DNA of 5,926 bases from Longimicrobiales bacterium (GTDB lineage: Bacteria > Gemmatimonadota > Gemmatimonadetes > Longimicrobiales > Gaopeijiaceae), in the NCBI GenBank assembly GCA_028280205.1, contig JANQME010000282.1, positions 1 to 5,926 of the forward strand, read 5' to 3'. The position numbers and the translations under genes are program-made. Position 1 is the first letter of the stretch. Each line of letters opens with the position of its first letter. Positions 4,694 to 5,926 of this stretch are shown one piece after another. The notes under the pieces were generated by a model. That model saw only the letters and a program-made list of their open reading frames with translations. It had not been told where the DNA came from and ran no database searches.

Positions 4694-5926
4694 GTGCGGC
4701 TCAGCCCGTCCTACCATCGTCTCGTCCGAACCCTTCGTCGCTTAGGCGCGAACCCGGGGAACCCCCGACTCCTCCTGCTCGGAGCGCTCGCGCCTGCGGT
4801 GCTGGCTTCTACAGGGGGCGTGGCTGCACAGTCCCTCACCTTCGGCACGGTCGGGGGTACCGTGCGCTCCGTTGCCCTCGCGCCGGTCCCGCAGGCCCGC
4901 GTCGCGATGGTGCCGATCGGTTCGGTGGGCACCTACGAGACGACGACCTCTGCCACGGGCTCCTTTTCCTTCGGACTGGTGCAGCCGGGGTCGTACCTCG
5001 TCCGGGTGGAGGCGCTGGGATATCGTCCGCTCGTCGCTCGCGTTCTGACGATCGGTGGCGGTGAGGAACGGGCGCTCTCGCTCACGATTCGACCGGAGCG
5101 ACCTCCGGTCACCCAGATCGATACGGTCGCGCTCCCGGCCGCGTCCTCTTCGCGCTGGCGGGCAGGCGGAGTTCAGTTCGGTGGACGAGAGATCGACGGC
5201 CTTCCGCAGCGGTTCGACGACCTCGCGTCAGTCGTCGGTCTGTCGACGGAGTTCGACGAGGCCCTGGGCGCTCAAGGCCTGCCGGGCGACATGACGCTGA
5301 TCTACGCCGACGGGGTGCCCTTCTACCGTGCCCCGCATCCGTCCGCTCGCCGCGAGCTCCTCCCCGACGCGCTCTTCCCACGCTCGGCCTTGGCCGCCGT
5401 GCGTCCCGTACACAACGCGACCGACGTCGAGATGGCCGGCTCGGCCGGTGGGTACCTCGCGCTGACGACGCGCACCTCCGCCGGGTCGGACGGGACCGAG
5501 GTGGACGGTGCGTACGCAGGGGATCCGACGTGGTCTTCCGGCAGTCTCGAAGCCGAGACTCCCTCTCTGCTGTCCTGGCAGGCGGGTGCGCGCAGCTCGG
5601 TCGTCGTGAGCCCTCGCACGCGGCTCCTCCTCTCCGCGGAGGCGCTGACCCAGGAGACTCCGTTCGCCCCGAGGATCTCGGAGTCGGCGACCCCCGACTT
5701 CGCCGCACTCGATCCGGGGCTGGTGAGCTCACTCCTGGATCCCGGAGTCGAGCAGTACGAGCGCTACTCGGGACTCGTGCGGCTCGACCACCAGGTGGGC
5801 TCGTCGACGCATCTCTTTCTCCGCACCGCCGGCAGCTACTCCCGTCGCGGCTTCGACGTCGCCGGCCCGGTCAGCTTGTCCGGTCTCGCGGTTCCGGCGG
5901 AGGAGTCTTCCGACTTCGCCGCCGCC
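4694..5926 (+). CDS. TonB-dependent outer-membrane receptor with carboxypeptidase-regulatory-like domain (3' end missing)
   Basis: The frame is open from GTG 4694 to the window end (411 codons), so the product continues beyond it. Such receptors import large or scarce substrates across the outer membrane using TonB energy. A basic n-region and a hydrophobic core (about 26-44, starting RLLLLGALAP) form a signal peptide, probably cut near VAAQ-S (43-47). Residues about 51-135 resemble the beta-sandwich CarboxypepD_reg-like domain, with GTVGGTV (51-57), ATGSFSFGLVQPGSYLVRV (87-105) and GYRPL. Residues about 155-262 resemble the plug: LPQRFDDLASVVGL (170-183), YADGVPF (204-210) and AGSAGGYLALTTRT (248-261). 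The remainder alternates like barrel strands. An in-frame TAG at 4601-4603 bounds the start; GTG 4604 is the only other early start and would give an improbably long n-region. The substrate is unknown, and any SusD-like partner would lie outside the window. Confidence 0.87.
   Translation, partial: MRLSPSYHRLVRTLRRLGANPGNPRLLLLGALAPAVLASTGGVAAQSLTFGTVGGTVRSVALAPVPQARVAMVPIGSVGTYETTTSATGSFSFGLVQPGSYLVRVEALGYRPLVARVLTIGGGEERALSLTIRPERPPVTQIDTVALPAASSSRWRAGGVQFGGREIDGLPQRFDDLASVVGLSTEFDEALGAQGLPGDMTLIYADGVPFYRAPHPSARRELLPDALFPRSALAAVRPVHNATDVEMAGSAGGYLALTTRTSAGSDGTEVDGAYAGDPTWSSGSLEAETPSLLSWQAGARSSVVVSPRTRLLLSAEALTQETPFAPRISESATPDFAALDPGLVSSLLDPGVEQYERYSGLVRLDHQVGSSTHLFLRTAGSYSRRGFDVAGPVSLSGLAVPAEESSDFAAA

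Noticed and set aside
4555..5064. A 169-codon plus-strand frame from GTG 4555
   Set aside because: It overlaps the receptor gene in a different frame and would contradict that gene's signal peptide, regulatory-like domain and plug. Its own product is low-complexity.

Overview
This is a GC-rich bacterial window with four genes on the plus strand and the start of a fifth on the minus strand. The most likely source is Gemmatimonadota or a similar high-GC soil or marine Gram-negative lineage. That is inference from four things: very high GC at third codon positions, a Hanks-type kinase with a C-terminal membrane anchor, secreted proteins whose signal peptides end in an Ala-Gln pair (LGAQ and VAAQ), and a TonB-dependent receptor with an N-terminal carboxypeptidase-regulatory-like domain. 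The receptor shows that the cell has an outer membrane. No tRNA, rRNA, insertion sequence, CRISPR array or integrase was seen.

Layout. Positions 1-157 (minus) hold the first 52 codons of a small hydrophobic membrane protein that runs off the left edge. Positions 158-298 are a divergent intergenic region with a ribosome binding site for the minus gene and a possible promoter placed so close to the kinase start that its mRNA may be leaderless. Positions 299-1513 encode a membrane-anchored Ser/Thr protein kinase. After a 115-base gap with a GC-rich hairpin, 1629-3032 encodes an exported M24-fold (aminopeptidase P/creatinase-like) metallopeptidase. Only 28 bases later, with a good ribosome binding site, 3061-4533 encodes a MATE-family multidrug/metabolite exporter. 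The next 160 bases (4534-4693) are unusually rich in hairpins and probably end the M24-MATE unit and carry the promoter and leader of the last gene. Positions 4694-5926 are the 5' part of a TonB-dependent outer-membrane receptor starting with GTG; the window ends inside its beta-barrel.

How the genes relate. The peptidase and MATE exporter are probably co-transcribed. The kinase and the receptor look like separate units. No signalling or substrate link between them can be shown from the sequence. I find no clearly undescribed system. The points most worth checking are the Lys-to-Arg change in the kinase catalytic loop, the apparent loss of two catalytic histidines in the M24 protein while its metal ligands are kept, and the structured leader of the receptor gene.
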